A DNA stretch of 64,000 nt from Roridomyces roridus (GCA_029378245.1 JARKIF010000002.1:2976001-3040000); one strand, 5' to 3'. Positions 34,511-47,072 are shown, numbered from the stretch's first letter. The notes: generated from the sequence alone by a model not told the origin. Translations and numbers: made by a program.

Positions 34511-37500
34511 TCACAGCAACCCATCCCGCTCTGCCTTGGCCCGCGCCGACGTCTCGAGCTCTCCAAAGTACCCACTCTTCAAGCACATGCTCCTGAATAT
34601 GCCGTCCTCCTTCTGAATCAATCGCCAGGGCGTATCAAACTCGACGAGCTGCAAAACTGGTCAGCGGCAGAACGCGTCGGCCAGTTCAAGCGACTTGCCT
34701 TGCCCTTGTCCAACACCAGTAGGCGGTCATAGTCGATCACAGTCTTGAGACGGTGGGCAACTGCAACTTTCTTGAGTACACACTCCTCATCAGAGTCATC
34801 TGGAGATTCGGGACGCACTCGTCAAAAGCAAAGAGTCCGTAAACTCCTCCCGAATAGTCGTCTGTATCTTGGCGTCCGTCTTGAAATCCACACTACTCGT
34901 CGCCTCGTCCAAAATCACGACCGAACTCCTCCGCAAGAGGGCCCTAGCCATAGCGATCAACTGTCTCTGGCCTTGCGAAAAGTTGGTGCCCCCAGCAGAA
35001 ACCTGCGTGTCAAGCGTCACCACCGTCTTGGCATCCACGTCCGTCAGTGCAGTCGTGATCGAATCCGCCGTGTCCTCCCGTTCGTGTATGTGGCCCACCG
35101 AAGAGGGAGGACGCGAACTTTCGGGTGAAACGACCGTCGAGTGGTCGCGCGAAGTGTTTTCGGACGCAGTCTGCGAACGAGATATCATTTGGACACGCAT
35201 AAGAACATCGAGACAGGTGGCGTCATCGTGTTCTTCGAATGGATCGAGATTTTCTCTGAGGGTGCCTGAGAAGAGCGTTGCATCCTGAGGGATGAACGTC
35301 TAACGATAGATGAGCATTGGATTGCTTTCAATTTCGTACCACCTTACCAAACGCGAACGCAAGTCTTCGACTCCGATCTTGGAAATGTCAATTCCATCAA
35401 TAAGTATCCGTCCGCTGGAAGGGTCGGTCTGCGGCAAATCAGATGCTTTCAACAATGGCTGGAAAGAGCTCACAAAGCGCAGAATGCTCATGGCAAGAGT
35501 TGATTTTCCACTCCCTGAAATGTACTTAGTTTTACGGGATCAAAGATTACAAAACGGTTTCATACCAGTGCGGCCTAGTATCATGTCAGTTTTCAGAATC
35601 CAAAAGAGTTCGAAATACACGCACCAAGTAGTCCAACCCGCTCTCCAGCCTTGAGATTGAAAGAGACATCCTGCAGAACCGAAGGCAAGTCGGGTGCGTA
35701 CTTGACCGACACTGCCTCGGCCACGATCAGCGCGTCGTTGGCGGAGCTCGAGGGCCAATAAGCAGGTGGTCTATTGGACTCGATGACAGCTGGCGGTTCT
35801 TGGGGCAAGTCAAGATACTCGACTATACGTTCCACAGAACTACGAGATATCAGCAATGGAAGAAGGCTTAAACAGTCGAGCCTCACTTGAGATCAAGCTC
35901 GAGACCAGTCCAAAACCTGCAGGCCCAGTAGACGCTGCTGGTGAAGTTGAGCGCCGACTGTAGCGCGATGAGGCTGAATTATTGAAGCTGAGAGCAAAGG
36001 ACGTCACCGTGATGGCAAGACCCGCAAGACCAGCGTCGTTCACTAGGAAGTGAATCGAGAACATGCTTGTGAAAAAGACGGCCTAAAACCTAATGAGACA
36101 AGGCCACGTATGGACGCGGAAACAAATACCAAGGCTCCTGCAGAGGAATCAGAATCGTTAAAAGAAGGATGTCCTTCGACTTACCCAGGAAGTCAAAGTT
36201 CAAGAGAAGCCATCGGTTAGTCATCCTAAAGGCTGGTGAACACCACATAGGACGCCCGAGTGCGTGGCTCACCAGAAAGTGTACCACATCCCGGTCGTTA
36301 AGTCAATACGTTGATGCAGATTCTCAAGGAATCGGTTTTCGGCGACGAAAGCTGCACAACTGCATCAGAGCTCATCCGATCACAACTAAGTTGGTGTTAC
36401 CTCTGACGGTGACGATTCCGTGCAAAAGCTCGCCAAATTCGCTGAAAATCGGTGACCGAGAGTTGCTCTCCATTCGTCGCAAATCACGGCCGGTGTTCAA
36501 GTACCTTTGGATCTGCTTTAGTCTTATCGCTGACGGTGAAGGGGATTTTCCCACCCGATTGCAAAGATAAAATAGAAATAACCGATGAAAGTTGCGCTGC
36601 AGGACAATCAGTCTCGGAGCATCAACAGGTATTAAAAACTGACGGGATGAGGAACGCAGGAAACACGATACTACGAAAGAGGTGAGCTGAAATGCCGAAT
36701 CACATAACCAGGACTCACGTGACTGTAATTAGAGCCGCAGCAAATCCAGCCAATGAGGAATTCACTTGTTGGAGCGAACTAGCCAAAGACGAGTCGATGG
36801 TCTCAACATCCTTCCCGCTGTGCAGAAGGTGAGTCAAGTCACTGCGGCTAAAACAATAGGCATACAATCGGTTAAGCATTCGACCTTGGAACGAGTTAGT
36901 TAGCCCATCTTCTTGAAAGCAGCCAACTCACCCTGAGGTGTAGTGTCGTGGAAGCTGACAGTATGTCAGTATTGGCTACAGAACAGATAAGGATAAGTGC
37001 GAACCGGAAAGTGGCCCGGACAACTGTGACGAGAAGCGACCTGGAAACTGTGAGAAACGACTGTTGAATGCAAGACAAAGACTCACTTGAAAAGAGTCCT
37101 CGATGCTCTGAGAGCCCCAGTCATCTGCGCAAAAGACGAGCAGACGCTGACAAAAGAAGTTGTTAACCCAAGCGCCGCGTAGACGGCTACATAGAACAAG
37201 GGGTGTTCTGAAGCTGGCGGCCAATTGATGTTCAGGAATCCACCGCCGGCAGTGTGGATCGGCAACTCGAGGGTGGCGAACCGATATGGGTGATGATTTT
37301 CCATGGGAATTTCATACTCTGAGGAGACGAACGAGCCGTAGGTCCCATAGAGAGAGGATGCATTCGGTTTCAGCTTGTATGCCTCGCCCCAGGTCTGACA
37401 TGTCGTCAATACACAGCAAGTGCTATCAAGGAGAATTCACCTTGATCCATAGCTGGATAGAGGTTGTCAGTTTCTGAGGCAGGTGACGGAATGACGAAGT

Positions 37501-40500
37501 ACCTTCTCTCCTACACTCAATAGTTGAATGAGAAGGACCACAAAGGCCAGGAAGCACCATATCGAATAGGAAGACGCCTTGAGATAGCTTTTGTAGATTT
37601 TCCACTTGACACCTGCACCTCATTAGTCGAAACGAGTCGGTAGTTGTAAGATACGTGCCTCCGACTTCACGGTGTTCGTCCTTGATCAACTTGCGGGGCT
37701 TTTTAGCTTCCTGGCCATCGGCTTTATCAATCTCTTCTTCTCCCGAGGCGGGTTTGGCAGCGACGGCCACTTCTTCCTTGATGACCTCGACAGCAGCCTC
37801 GTGCGTGATTTCGTCAAGTACTCCTTGAGCACGCAAATCCTTGACAGTTCCTTGGGTATCGATCCGACCGTCCAGCATTCGCACCAAGTAATGAGCACCG
37901 GGAAGCACCAGTTCAACGTGATGGGTGACGAGGACCTGGATGAAGGGTTGGTTCAGTAGCATCGTTAGTAGTGGTGTACGTACGACCGTCCTGTTTGCTA
38001 GCAGCGGTCCGCGCAAACATTTCTCATATAAAGTGCGAGACGTGTGGCTGTCCACTGCACTCAAAGGATCATCCAAGAGGACATACTTTGTTTTGGCGTA
38101 GACTGCCCGTGCAAGAGCAACCCTGAAAATGAATGAGAGGCGCACTGCGACCCGTTGAAGTTTCTCACCGTGCTTTCTGACCACCGCTTAGTGACACTCC
38201 TTTCTCTCCAATTTCGGTCGCATCACCATCCTCGAGCTGCTCCAGATCGGGCCGCAGAGCGCACGCATCAATGACGTCCTGGTACCGTTGTTCATCCAGC
38301 GGCGATCCGAAAAGAATATTGTCCTTGATGGATTGGTGTCGAAGCCACGGGGACTGACTAGCGTACGAGATGACTTGTGCGTTCTCGTACTCGTCAATCT
38401 TACTCCGGTTTTTCGACATGATGATACGACCATTGAGGGTGGTCATCTCGCCAAGTACAGCAAGCTTTGAATTTATATGAGCATCCTGCAGTATCATCAA
38501 GACACTGCTCACGAGTAATGCCGTTTTGCCGCTTGCGGTAGGCCCAGTGACGAGGGTAAGCTCGCCTTGCGGGAAAATAACCGACAAGTCTTTCAGTTCA
38601 AACTTGTGATCCGATACTTCACTTGTCGCGGTCAGGATGGAATCAGTGTCCGAGCTGGGCTTTTTGTTTTTGTCATCCTTGTTGTCTTCCTGAACCTCGT
38701 TCCATTTGAAAGACGCATTTTCGAATCCCAGTCGGTCGTCCTCCATCTCAAAGGAAGGATTGGAGAGATCTTTTTTGAGAGAAGAAACCTGTTCATCGAC
38801 CTCGTCTTCGTCAAGGTACGCGGCGATACGATTCAAGCAGACTCGGGTCTGGGATCACGTCAATCAAATGACAACTGTCCCAAAAGGGGAAAATTCCTAC
38901 TTGAAGAATTCCGACGATGAAAGTGGGGATAACTGTATAGAAAAGAGTCAGCTGCGTCTCATTTTATCGAACGAAGAAACCGACCGTTGAGCGGTTGGCT
39001 GAGAGACAACCTGTAAGCCAGAGCGACCGAACGAGACAAAAGACATACCGAATCATGCCGAATAACGCGATAGACTGTATCAATGAGGTCCAGCTCATTC
39101 ACACAAGAGAAACAAGGACGCACAGTGAATGCTGTACCGATGGTGAGCTGATGCCCAAGCATCACATAGGTGAAGAATGAGATGACCGATATGAAAATCG
39201 GGGCTGTAATCCAAAGGCTGAGTGGTATATGAGCGACGATGCTGCAGGACAAGGAATGACATACCAATAGAATCCTATGCCGTTGATTCGAGCTGGAGAT
39301 TGTGGTCAAGCTTTGCTCAAAACAGTTGGATTAGGGTACCTTTGATCATCCATTTAATTTCCTCATTCCTGGCCTTCATGCTTCGGTCGATCCATCTTTG
39401 CTCCCAAGCAAAGAATTTGATGAACTTGACGGCAGATATCAACTCGTTCAAAACACTCATCCGGGCGTCCTTGGCCTTGAGCACACCCTTTTGAATGCGA
39501 ATTGACCGACGCGCCAGGTAGCTGTTCAGCGGCCAACCGAGAAGGAGCACCACGAATCCAGCAAAGGCCGAGAAGCCGAGCAGTTGGTACAAGAATACGC
39601 TGCCGATGATGATTTCCATTGGTGCCCCATACAAGAAATAGAAACCTATAAAAAGTAAGCACCGCAAGAGAAACGGCTCGCCACTCACTGGAAACCTGCA
39701 TCGCGACCCGATTGGCATCTCCAGCCATAAGGTTGACAATTTTACCCGTATCTGCAGCGGCAGCTTTGGGATCGTCAGCCTTTTCAGCAGCTTTTTTGTC
39801 TGTCTTCGCCTTCGCTTTAGCCTCCGCTTTGGACAGAGCCGGGGCATCAGCAGAAGCCTTCTTGTCTGCAGCAGCTTTGGCCTTTTCCTTGTCGATGACG
39901 CCGCTAAAGTCTTTGCGCTTCAAAGCCTTGTCGTAGATGGCGGCCATCAACTGATGTGACCTGTGAGAAATGGACATGAGAGAAGACGGGATAATACCTC
40001 TGAGCGGATGCGAGTGGAGGCACGACGTCCAAGCCACAGATGTTGGACATCGCATTGAGACTGGGGATGGATCAATATGTGTACCTGGGAGTACATCATT
40101 TGCAGACCTTTGCGACGGAGCAGAGAAACATGAGGACGGCGTAGATGTACGCCTTGCCTTTATCCTTTTCGCTCTCAGTTTCAGTGTCGACCGCGTCCAG
40201 GATGCGTTTCAGGAAGAAGGGCCCAGCATAGTTGAACATGACCGAACAGAGAGTGAGGAGGAAGTCGCCGCTGGAAAAGTTGAGAATAATCCCGGACAAC
40301 AGAGGATGGCGTACATGATATCAAATGAGTTTGCGGCCCAGAGTTTCGCCAACAACGACTTTTGAGTCAAAGTCATGAATTTGACTGAATATGGGCCGGG
40401 ACTGGATGGTCGGGCTCAAATTCCAGACATCGTCTTCGTTCAGAGTCGTATACCGGCCCCGTTTGACCAGCGGATATACCCATGTAAAAGTGACCTGTTC

Positions 40501-41302
40501 TCAGATCAAAACTCTGGCAATGACTGAAACTACATGTAAAATTTACCCATTTCCAAAGCGTGGTGTAATCTTCAGGCGAGACGATGGACCCCTGAACCGG
40601 TGTGAGCGCACAGAAAAAAGTCGAGGAGATTATGGAACGCACAATATCCTCCTTCTTCACCAAATGCGAAGGAACAGCCAAGGGCATTCCCATTATGACC
40701 GTAATGAGCCCAACCAAGGCAGCCAGGTTCACGGACAGGGCCACCAACACCAAGGTGCCAGGCAGAGCAGCACCCGACGCATCGTGCTCGAACAGGTAGC
40801 CGCCGAGGACAAAGATTCCACCGAGCATGTGCACAATGTACAATGTGAAGAGGTCGAACGGAGGGGTTGCTTTGGGACGCAAAGCCGGACGCGCAACGGC
40901 ATAAAGCCACGTCCCAGCGATGAGGAACTGCTGCACGGCGTGCCATTTCGAGTGTCCCGTTATTAGGATGAATGACCCATTTGCCAGCCATGCGAGGCAT
41001 TCCAGCAGTCCGACAAATACGAAAATGAACGTCCTCCAAAGTGGCACGGGTTCCACCTCGGGCGCAGCGTCCACAGTGTCTTTAGAATCGACAACGAGTG
41101 CCACTGCATCGCGCAAGGATATGTAGCGAGTGAAAGGACGTTTGATCGCGTCTGCGACTTTTTGAACCGGAGCTGGCAGCGGAAGGCGTATGGACGCCAG
41201 GAGTATGCCCAAGACGAGAGCAGTGGGCGCCAACGCAGCCCATGAACCACGAACACACGGGCTGGCAAAGTCGAAAGGACTTGAATCCCCGCACAGCTGC
41301 AT
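34511..41302 (-). CDS. Full-length ABCC (MRP/Ybt1-type) ABC transporter
   Basis: Large gene with over 15 short introns. The N-terminal TMD0-like part ([12 protein letters not shown], then several hydrophobic spans) precedes two TMD-NBD halves. NBD1 has Walker [12 protein letters not shown] (intron right after), Q-loop [12 protein letters not shown], signature [13 protein letters not shown] and Walker [24 protein letters not shown]2 has Walker [18 protein letters not shown] (split by an intron), signature [17 protein letters not shown] and Walker [17 protein letters not shown], then [21 protein letters not shown] charged linker KDEHREVGG lies between halves. The ATG at 41302 has a TATA-like box 66 bases upstream. 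Such proteins export conjugates into the vacuole or out of the cell. Substrate unknown. A Lys/Ala-rich insertion (about 39750-39920) lies in the first TMD. Confidence 0.9.
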
Positions 41303-41367
41303 GAGTGCGGGAAGAGATGTGCTGAAACGCCGTTGACATACCGTTACACGCTTATCTTTCCGTCGTG

Positions 41368-41377
41368 TATATATTTT
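41368..41377 (-). promoter_or_regulatory. TATA-like box of the ABCC transporter gene
   Basis: The minus strand reads CAAAAATATATACAC, about 66 bases upstream of the ATG at 41302, in the short gap between the transporter and the dehydrogenase stop at 41449. Confidence 0.5.
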
Positions 41378-41448
41378 TGAGACGCATCATTTGTTCGTTT
41401 CGGAATCGGAAGCTGCAAATCCCACCTCTTGGATTCGATATACAGCAA

Positions 41449-42689
41449 CTACGCTACTACAGGTTTATTCACAGCATACTCTGGTTCTTCCCCTCGCATA
41501 AACTCTGCCAGGCTCTTGAATATCTGCCGCTCGCCCAACGCAAACGCGTTGGTCGTCCTCCCAGTCGTGTGAGGCTGCAGCGTGATACGATGCGCCAACG
41601 AAGGATCCAAGAGGCCGGGGTGGATGGCGGGCTCCCGTTCAAAGACGTCTAATCCCGCACGAAGTACTGGAGACCGGTTAGAGTAGTTCATTGGGCGACA
41701 TGAAGGTACAGACCTTTCCCTGATTTAAGAGCCTCGACCAGTGCTTCCTCGTCGATGATAGGCCCTCGAGCAGTGTTTACAATGAACACCCCATCCTTCA
41801 TTTTAGCAAATTCGGCAGGCCCGAGCAGATGCCGAGTTGCAGGTGTAAGGGGGCAGCTGATAGAGATTACATCCGAGGTCGCCAAAAGTTCGTCCATGGA
41901 GACATATCTAGCACCAGTTGCCTCTGAAAGACTTTTAAGTCAGGGCGAAACATTCATGTTGAGCCTGACCTGAATCGGGCACCGGGCGGCGGTTGTAGTA
42001 GATGACTTGCATGCCGCAGGCCTGCGCCCTTACAGAAAGTGCTTGACCAATAGAACCGAGACCTATTATCCCCAGTTTGAGGCCTTCGACGTCAGGGACA
42101 TTGGGTAGGAAATCTGCAGGTGTGGACGGATCTCCTCGCCACCTCCCGCCCTTGGTATACACATCGCCTTGACTGAGAGACCGAGTGGCGGCCAAGATGA
42201 GCATCAGTGCACCGTTGGCAGTCGAGATTGTGAATGCTGTCGGAGTGTTGCAATAATACGCGCCCTGACTGGCCATCCATTCGGTATCGACACCGTCATA
42301 GCCAGCCCCACCGCCGCTTGAGGTAGGATAAGCCAGGAAATGGCATACGAGAGCGAGATGGAAACCTGAAAAAACCACAGCCGTTCTTCGTCAGCGGGTG
42401 CAGCATCTTTTCATCGAAAGGCAGATAGGGCCAAGCATCGAAGAACCAGATGAAGGCGGCATATGAGGTTGCTCCTGCAGCTTTAACGGCCTTGGTGATT
42501 GCCTCGGCTACATCTGCGCTATTCCTGAGCTCGTCACGAGAGATGGTGTGGCAAGTGTATCGTTTGCAGATTTCTTCATATTCCTGGAAAAGACATGGAT
42601 TGTGCTGGCGAGAAAGATTGTGGCGGCCAACGTACAGCGATGGCATACTCGGGAGAGCCCAGGACAAGGATAGGACGGTCTTGTGCCAT
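41449..42689 (-). CDS. D-isomer-specific 2-hydroxyacid dehydrogenase
   Basis: NAD(P)H-dependent reductase of 2-oxoacids (glyoxylate/hydroxypyruvate-type). Start MAQDRPILVLGSPEYAIA splices to EYEEICKRYTCHTIS. The Rossmann motif GLKLGIIGLGSIGQALSVRA is followed by VIYYNRRPVPDS, then SDVISISCPLTPATRHLLG and FIVNTARGPIIDEEALVEAL with the catalytic Arg. Active-site Glu/His positions are GLDVFEREPAIHPGLL and LQPHTTGRTT. Length about 340, no signal peptide. In the canonical family the His sits in LxPHxG; here PHTTG is kept. Divergent from the ketopantoate hydroxymethyltransferase, with 157 bases between starts. Confidence 0.9.
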
Positions 42690-42846
42690 GTGCGCCCAAG
42701 GCGGCAAGTTATAGACGGGCGTCGGCCCGATCACGCGAATCTGTCGCAATCGCGATCTGTACTCCTTTTAAGCATGGTCCGCCGGTCTCTCATATTGGGT
42801 CTGACTCTTCAGAAAATGGGCCGACCCCTGGCAAAGAGCTACGACC

Positions 42847-43900
42847 ATGTCCTCGACATCTCTCCGAAATTTGGCCGTGCCAGTCCTACGGAGTCAACGA
42901 CGGTGGATGAGCGTACGACCAAAGGAGGCAGCGGCTGATGTGGTGAAAAGTAAGTCATCGATACCTCTACCATCGGAGAAACTCACTTGTCCCAGCCAGA
43001 GAGAAAGTGACCATCCAGACACTCCAAAAATTGCGCGAGTCGAATGTCCCCATCTCGATGCTCACGGCCTACGACTACCCCACCGCCCTTTCTTGTTCCG
43101 CCAACCCAAGCATCGACGTTACCCTCGTGGGGGACTCGTTAGCCCAGGTATGCCTGGGTTACAAATCCACCACCCAGCTCACCTTGGACCAAATGATCCA
43201 CCATGCGAGCGCCGTTGCACGGGGGCAACCCATCCTTTCCTAGTGGCGGACATGCCATTTGGATCGTATCACAGCTCCCCGGATGACGCCGTCCGAAACG
43301 CTGTCCGTATGGTCCAGGAATCACAGGTCGAGGCTGTCAAGCTCGAGGGTGGAGAAGAAATCGTGCATCTCGTCCGACGGTTGACTTCAATCGGTATTCC
43401 GGTCATGGCACACATCGGCCTGATGCCTCAACGCCATGTGGCGCTGTCGGGATACAAGGTGCAAGGGAAGAATGTCGCGTGTGCCAAGGAGCTGGTGCGA
43501 ACCGCGTCGTTGCTAGAGGAGGCAGGCGCGTTTGCGATGGTTGTGGAGGCCGTACCAAAAGAACTGGGCCGGTACATCACGGAACATGTACGAATACCGA
43601 CTATCGGGATCGGAGCAGGTCCTTGGACGAATGGGCAGGCAAGTTTTCACGTTTCCGTGTCCGTGGCTACCTAAACTCTACTCGCAGGTTCTTGTCTGGG
43701 ATGATGCGATGGGCACATGGAATGGCCACAAGGCGAAATTTGTGCGGAGGTTCGCCAACCTCCAGGCGGCGAGAGAGCAAGGAGTGCAGGGCTATGCAGA
43801 CGCGGTGAAGGACGGCTCGTTCCCAGACCCGGTGCGCGAGAGCTACACGATCCAACAGGCAGAGTGGACGCGTTTTTTGGAGGAAATGGAGCGAAAATGA
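42847..43900 (+). CDS. Ketopantoate hydroxymethyltransferase (PanB/ECM31), one-base frameshift
   Basis: First step of pantothenate synthesis (alpha-ketoisovalerate to ketopantoate with methylene-THF). The Arg-rich start [20 protein letters not shown] suggests mitochondrial import. Exon 2 carries [42 protein letters not shown] and [13 protein letters not shown]. The frame then shifts after GGGGG at 43221-43225: adding one G restores [19 protein letters not shown] and the remaining PanB blocks ([69 protein letters not shown]). A GC-AG intron (AG|GCAAGT, 43639-43687) follows. No single intron rescues the frame without deleting a conserved block. Probably a homopolymer assembly error, since the pathway is normally essential. 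Confidence 0.88.
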
Positions 43901-44232
43901 GTCGGTCCATACTTCTAGATTCGAGTCCGACAATGCTGAGCGAGTTGCAGCGTAGTATAGCTCTTGTACAGTATGGACCGAAATAGTAACTCGGCATCAA
44001 AACGCGCTTCGCTCTTCCTCCCTCCCTCCCTCCATTGCGCGATACCCTACGCATCGCGATACCCAACGTCTCTGCAAGTATTTAATATGCCCCCTGGTTT
44101 GGGCGAGCGTCTCTGCGAGGCCTGCGGTGTCCGTCTTCCATTCATTCAACGCGTCGTCGCGCTCACCAGCCCAAAACCTAGTCGACGACCACCCTTTCAG
44201 TTCTGTCTCCGACCCTACCACCACGCATCGAG
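43901..44232. other. Intergenic stretch with CCCT repeat
   Basis: About 330 bases between the ketopantoate enzyme and the kinase. It carries a CCTCCCTCCCTCCCT run near 44022-44036 and a TATTTAATATG near 44077. Otherwise nothing recognisable. It probably holds the kinase promoter. Confidence 0.45.
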
Positions 44233-45809
44233 ATGGAGTCCTTTGATATGATACCATTTTCGGTGAGCCGCCAGTTTTCACTCCTCAAGAAGCAGCGCCT
44301 CACGCCTAGCCAGGAGTCCTTCTCTGGACTCATAGAAGAAGATGATGACCTCGACGATGACTGCGACGACTTGGGGAGCGTCCATATGATGCTCAATGAT
44401 ATGAGCTATAACGTCCAAGTATTTAACTCGATTCCGCTCACCATACGTGTCTCAAATCCGGTTAGCGCTATTCTCCGGAATGGGACGATGAAGACATTGC
44501 GGTCAGTTATATAGCTTGCACGGTATTAGTTCTTACTCTGCCCGCAGGAAGTCATGGTGTTGTCCCCGAAACCACGAAATAGCAAGCTCCCTACCATCTC
44601 GGAAGAACTCGACGCGTCCTCCCCCCGATCAAACCGAGCCGACTGTGGCGAGTCTGTACCACCGCTCGACTCGCCCTTCCTTGGCTCAGACGAAACCCAT
44701 TGCTGCGAGACCTTAGCGAAAGAACCACCCCCTGTTACTCTATCCGATTTCGATGTAGTGGTCCCTCCTTCAGGTCTACCCGTGTTTTGCAAAAAACGCT
44801 CTTCGGGGAAGTTGTATATTGTCAAGGCCTTGGAGGGTTGGAATACCGGCGACGAACTGGCGGTCGTTGAGGCTATCCAGAACCTCCGAGCGCCCTTTCT
44901 CGAAGACTTCCTTTGGAAATTTCCTGGGGTTGCGGAGGGAGAAGAAGGGAGGATGTACATTGTTTCGGTGCGAACTAGTCCAAGCCTTCGTGCGTTCGTC
45001 TGAATGTGTTTCCAGGCATCGCACTCGGGAAATCTCCTTGACCTGATGAAAACTGGTCCAATTGCGCCCATGGATGTGCTATTCTACATCTGCGAAATCG
45101 TGAGTCTTTAGTAATTATCTTGTCATTGCTTAGTCTTTCAAGGTGGACGGCCTCGCATCTCTACATAACGCGAAAATTATTCACCGAGACCTTGCCCCAT
45201 CCAACATCTTCCTTGACCACGCAGGTCACATCGTTTTGTCCAACTTTTCCAACGCTGTCGCTAATGGATGGAGCGACGTCATGCCGCCAAGTGCTGCGAT
45301 AGAATACCAAGCCCCTGAAATTTTGTTGGGTTGGGCGCACGATATGGCTGTCGACTGCTGGTCCTTGGGCATTCTATTTCATGTTTTGTTGGCTGGCACA
45401 GTGAGCTCGTTTCCTTCTCGCAGAAGTTCTATAACCAATGCTTGAAATTCAGAATCCCATTGTGGCCTCCGTGGACGCAAATTTGACTGTCAGGAGTCAG
45501 ATTTTGGAGGGTCAAGTGGTTATGAGCGAGATGCTGCCGCGGGAGGCAAAAGACTTGATTACCAAGGTCAATAGGGTTGGTGTTTCGGAGACCCGCAGCT
45601 GATCGACCTCGCAGTGCCTGGAACGGAATCCCAAACTCCGCGCCACGATCGAGCAAGTTAGGGACCATGAACATTTTGCCACTGTGTACGCCCTGATTTC
45701 TGCGGCATGACCGATCGATCTCACGTGGGGCTCTTACAGGGATTGGTATGGGGTCCGGCAGAAAAAAATCTGCGAGCATCCCTTTCTGCACCCCTCGAGC
45801 GGGACCTGA
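44233..45809 (+). CDS. Protein-kinase-like protein with degenerate DFG (probable pseudokinase)
   Basis: Start MESFDMIPFSVSRQFSLLKK; an acidic segment precedes the fold. Exon 1 joins EVMVLSPKPRNSKLPTISEE. The N-lobe has KLYIVKALEGW (the beta-3 Lys) and ELAVVEAIQNL. The C-lobe has HNAKIIHRDLAPSNIFLD (HRD and Asn kept), then HIVLSNFSNAVANGW where DFG should be, so the Mg-binding Asp is Asn and the Gly is Ser. YQAPEILLGWAHDMAVDCWS (APE, subdomain IX) and RNPKLRATIEQVRDHEHFA follow, then VDWYGVRQKKICEHPFLHP, as in kinase tails. The frame ends at TGA (45807-45809) after HPSSGT, yet continues open in the same frame for about 420 codons. Confidence 0.78.
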
Positions 45810-47072
45810 TGTATACAAGCACCACCCGCGGGGCACCCCTCCCCTGCTCCTTCGCCTAAATTGCGTCCGACGAGTCAGGATTTCCCTCTTCCTCCCGCTT
45901 CACGACTTTCTTACTTCGGTGAAACGTCTCTGGACCTTCCCTTCACGCTTCAAACTGCGAGCAAAGCAGTGCCCTTCCAACCACGGCTTGAGCGCATTCC
46001 CAGTCGTGAGTTTTTGCGGCGCCCGATGGGTCGATCGTGCTCGATGGATGACTTGCGGGGGAGGAACCACTCTCGACGGCTGTCGCTCAATATCCCGTGC
46101 ACCGCAGTGCTGCGCGACCGTGCATCGCCGCCCTTGTGCCCTCCTCCTTCCCAGCGTCTAAGCCTGCAAATCCAGAGCCCGGATAGTCTTCCGACGATCT
46201 TTCGGTCCAGTATCTTGGAACAAGCCGTTCCCGAGGAAGAGGAGCCAACTTACCCATCCCCGGCGATTACATCCCCCACCATTTGCAACGCCAGCCCTCG
46301 TGGCCGAATGGCCCAGTTCTGGGAGACCTTGGATGCCGAAGTGGATCGGGAGTCGGGAGGCTCGTCTGTGCCCTCGTTGGAGATCCGTGATGCGCTGAGA
46401 CTTGCGCTGCCCAACCCGCCGCTGCCCGGACCTACTCCCCGAGCTCGCAAGCTGAGGAAACGGGTATCCTCGCTGGCGCTGCCGCAGTCTCACTCCGAGT
46501 CACGCTTCTCGATCATCTCTACCACGAGCGTTGGCGGCAGGAAGCTGCGGAAGCTGAGGCGTCCATTGAGCACGACATTCATGTCCAAGGTGTCAGAACC
46601 CATCCCTGATCTTCCGTCTGGCCTGGAGCAAATCGGCAAGGGCATCGGCTTCACGTACAAGATACCCGTCGCGAGCCATTCAAAAGCGTCGATTTGCAGC
46701 CCGGCCGAGCGGTCGTTTGCCGGCAGGTTGTTCCGCAGCGGGCTGGGTTTGTTGCGCAAGGCAAAGTCACAGCAATTCTCGTCAGCGGCTGGGTCCGGGA
46801 TCACTCGTTCTCGTGGTCCTCCGGCCATGATTCAGACCTCGCACCGTTTCTCGAGTGTCGCACCATCGCAAGGATCTCCGACCTCGGATGGACCGCTAAC
46901 CCCGGATTCTCTGAGCTTCCCACCGCTCCCCGAGATTCAAGTTTCCGCCGACCCTTTTGCAAAGGATGCCGCGACGGAATCACCGCAGCTCGGTGGGCCG
47001 GATACGACGCTCCGGTTAGTTGCCGTCCCGCCGGGGAATACTTTGGACTTTTCGAGCTGGGATATGTATTAA
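45810..47072 (+). CDS. Ser/Pro-rich tail ORF in frame with the kinase
   Basis: From the kinase TGA the same frame is open to 47072. It reads APSPKLRPTSQDFPLPP, then RLSYFGETSLDLPF, RSCSMDDLRGRNHSRRLSLN and further low-complexity, Ser/Pro/Arg-rich sequence, ending LDFSSWDMY. The first ATG in the frame is 46026; there is no start nearer the stop, so the upstream coding-like residues argue for one protein with the kinase. The disordered, phosphosite-like character fits a regulatory tail. Ways to join them are translational readthrough, a sequence error at the TGA, or an unconventional intron; none is proven. If separate, it would start at 46026 and have 348 residues. Confidence 0.6.
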   Translation, partial: CIQAPPAGHPSPAPSPKLRPTSQDFPLPPASRLSYFGETSLDLPFTLQTASKAVPFQPRLERIPSREFLRRPMGRSCSMDDLRGRNHSRRLSLNIPCTAVLRDRASPPLCPPPSQRLSLQIQSPDSLPTIFRSSILEQAVPEEEEPTYPSPAITSPTICNASPRGRMAQFWETLDAEVDRESGGSSVPSLEIRDALRLALPNPPLPGPTPRARKLRKRVSSLALPQSHSESRFSIISTTSVGGRKLRKLRRPLSTTFMSKVSEPIPDLPSGLEQIGKGIGFTYKIPVASHSKASICSPAERSFAGRLFRSGLGLLRKAKSQQFSSAAGSGITRSRGPPAMIQTSHRFSSVAPSQGSPTSDGPLTPDSLSFPPLPEIQVSADPFAKDAATESPQLGGPDTTLRLVAVPPGNTLDFSSWDMY

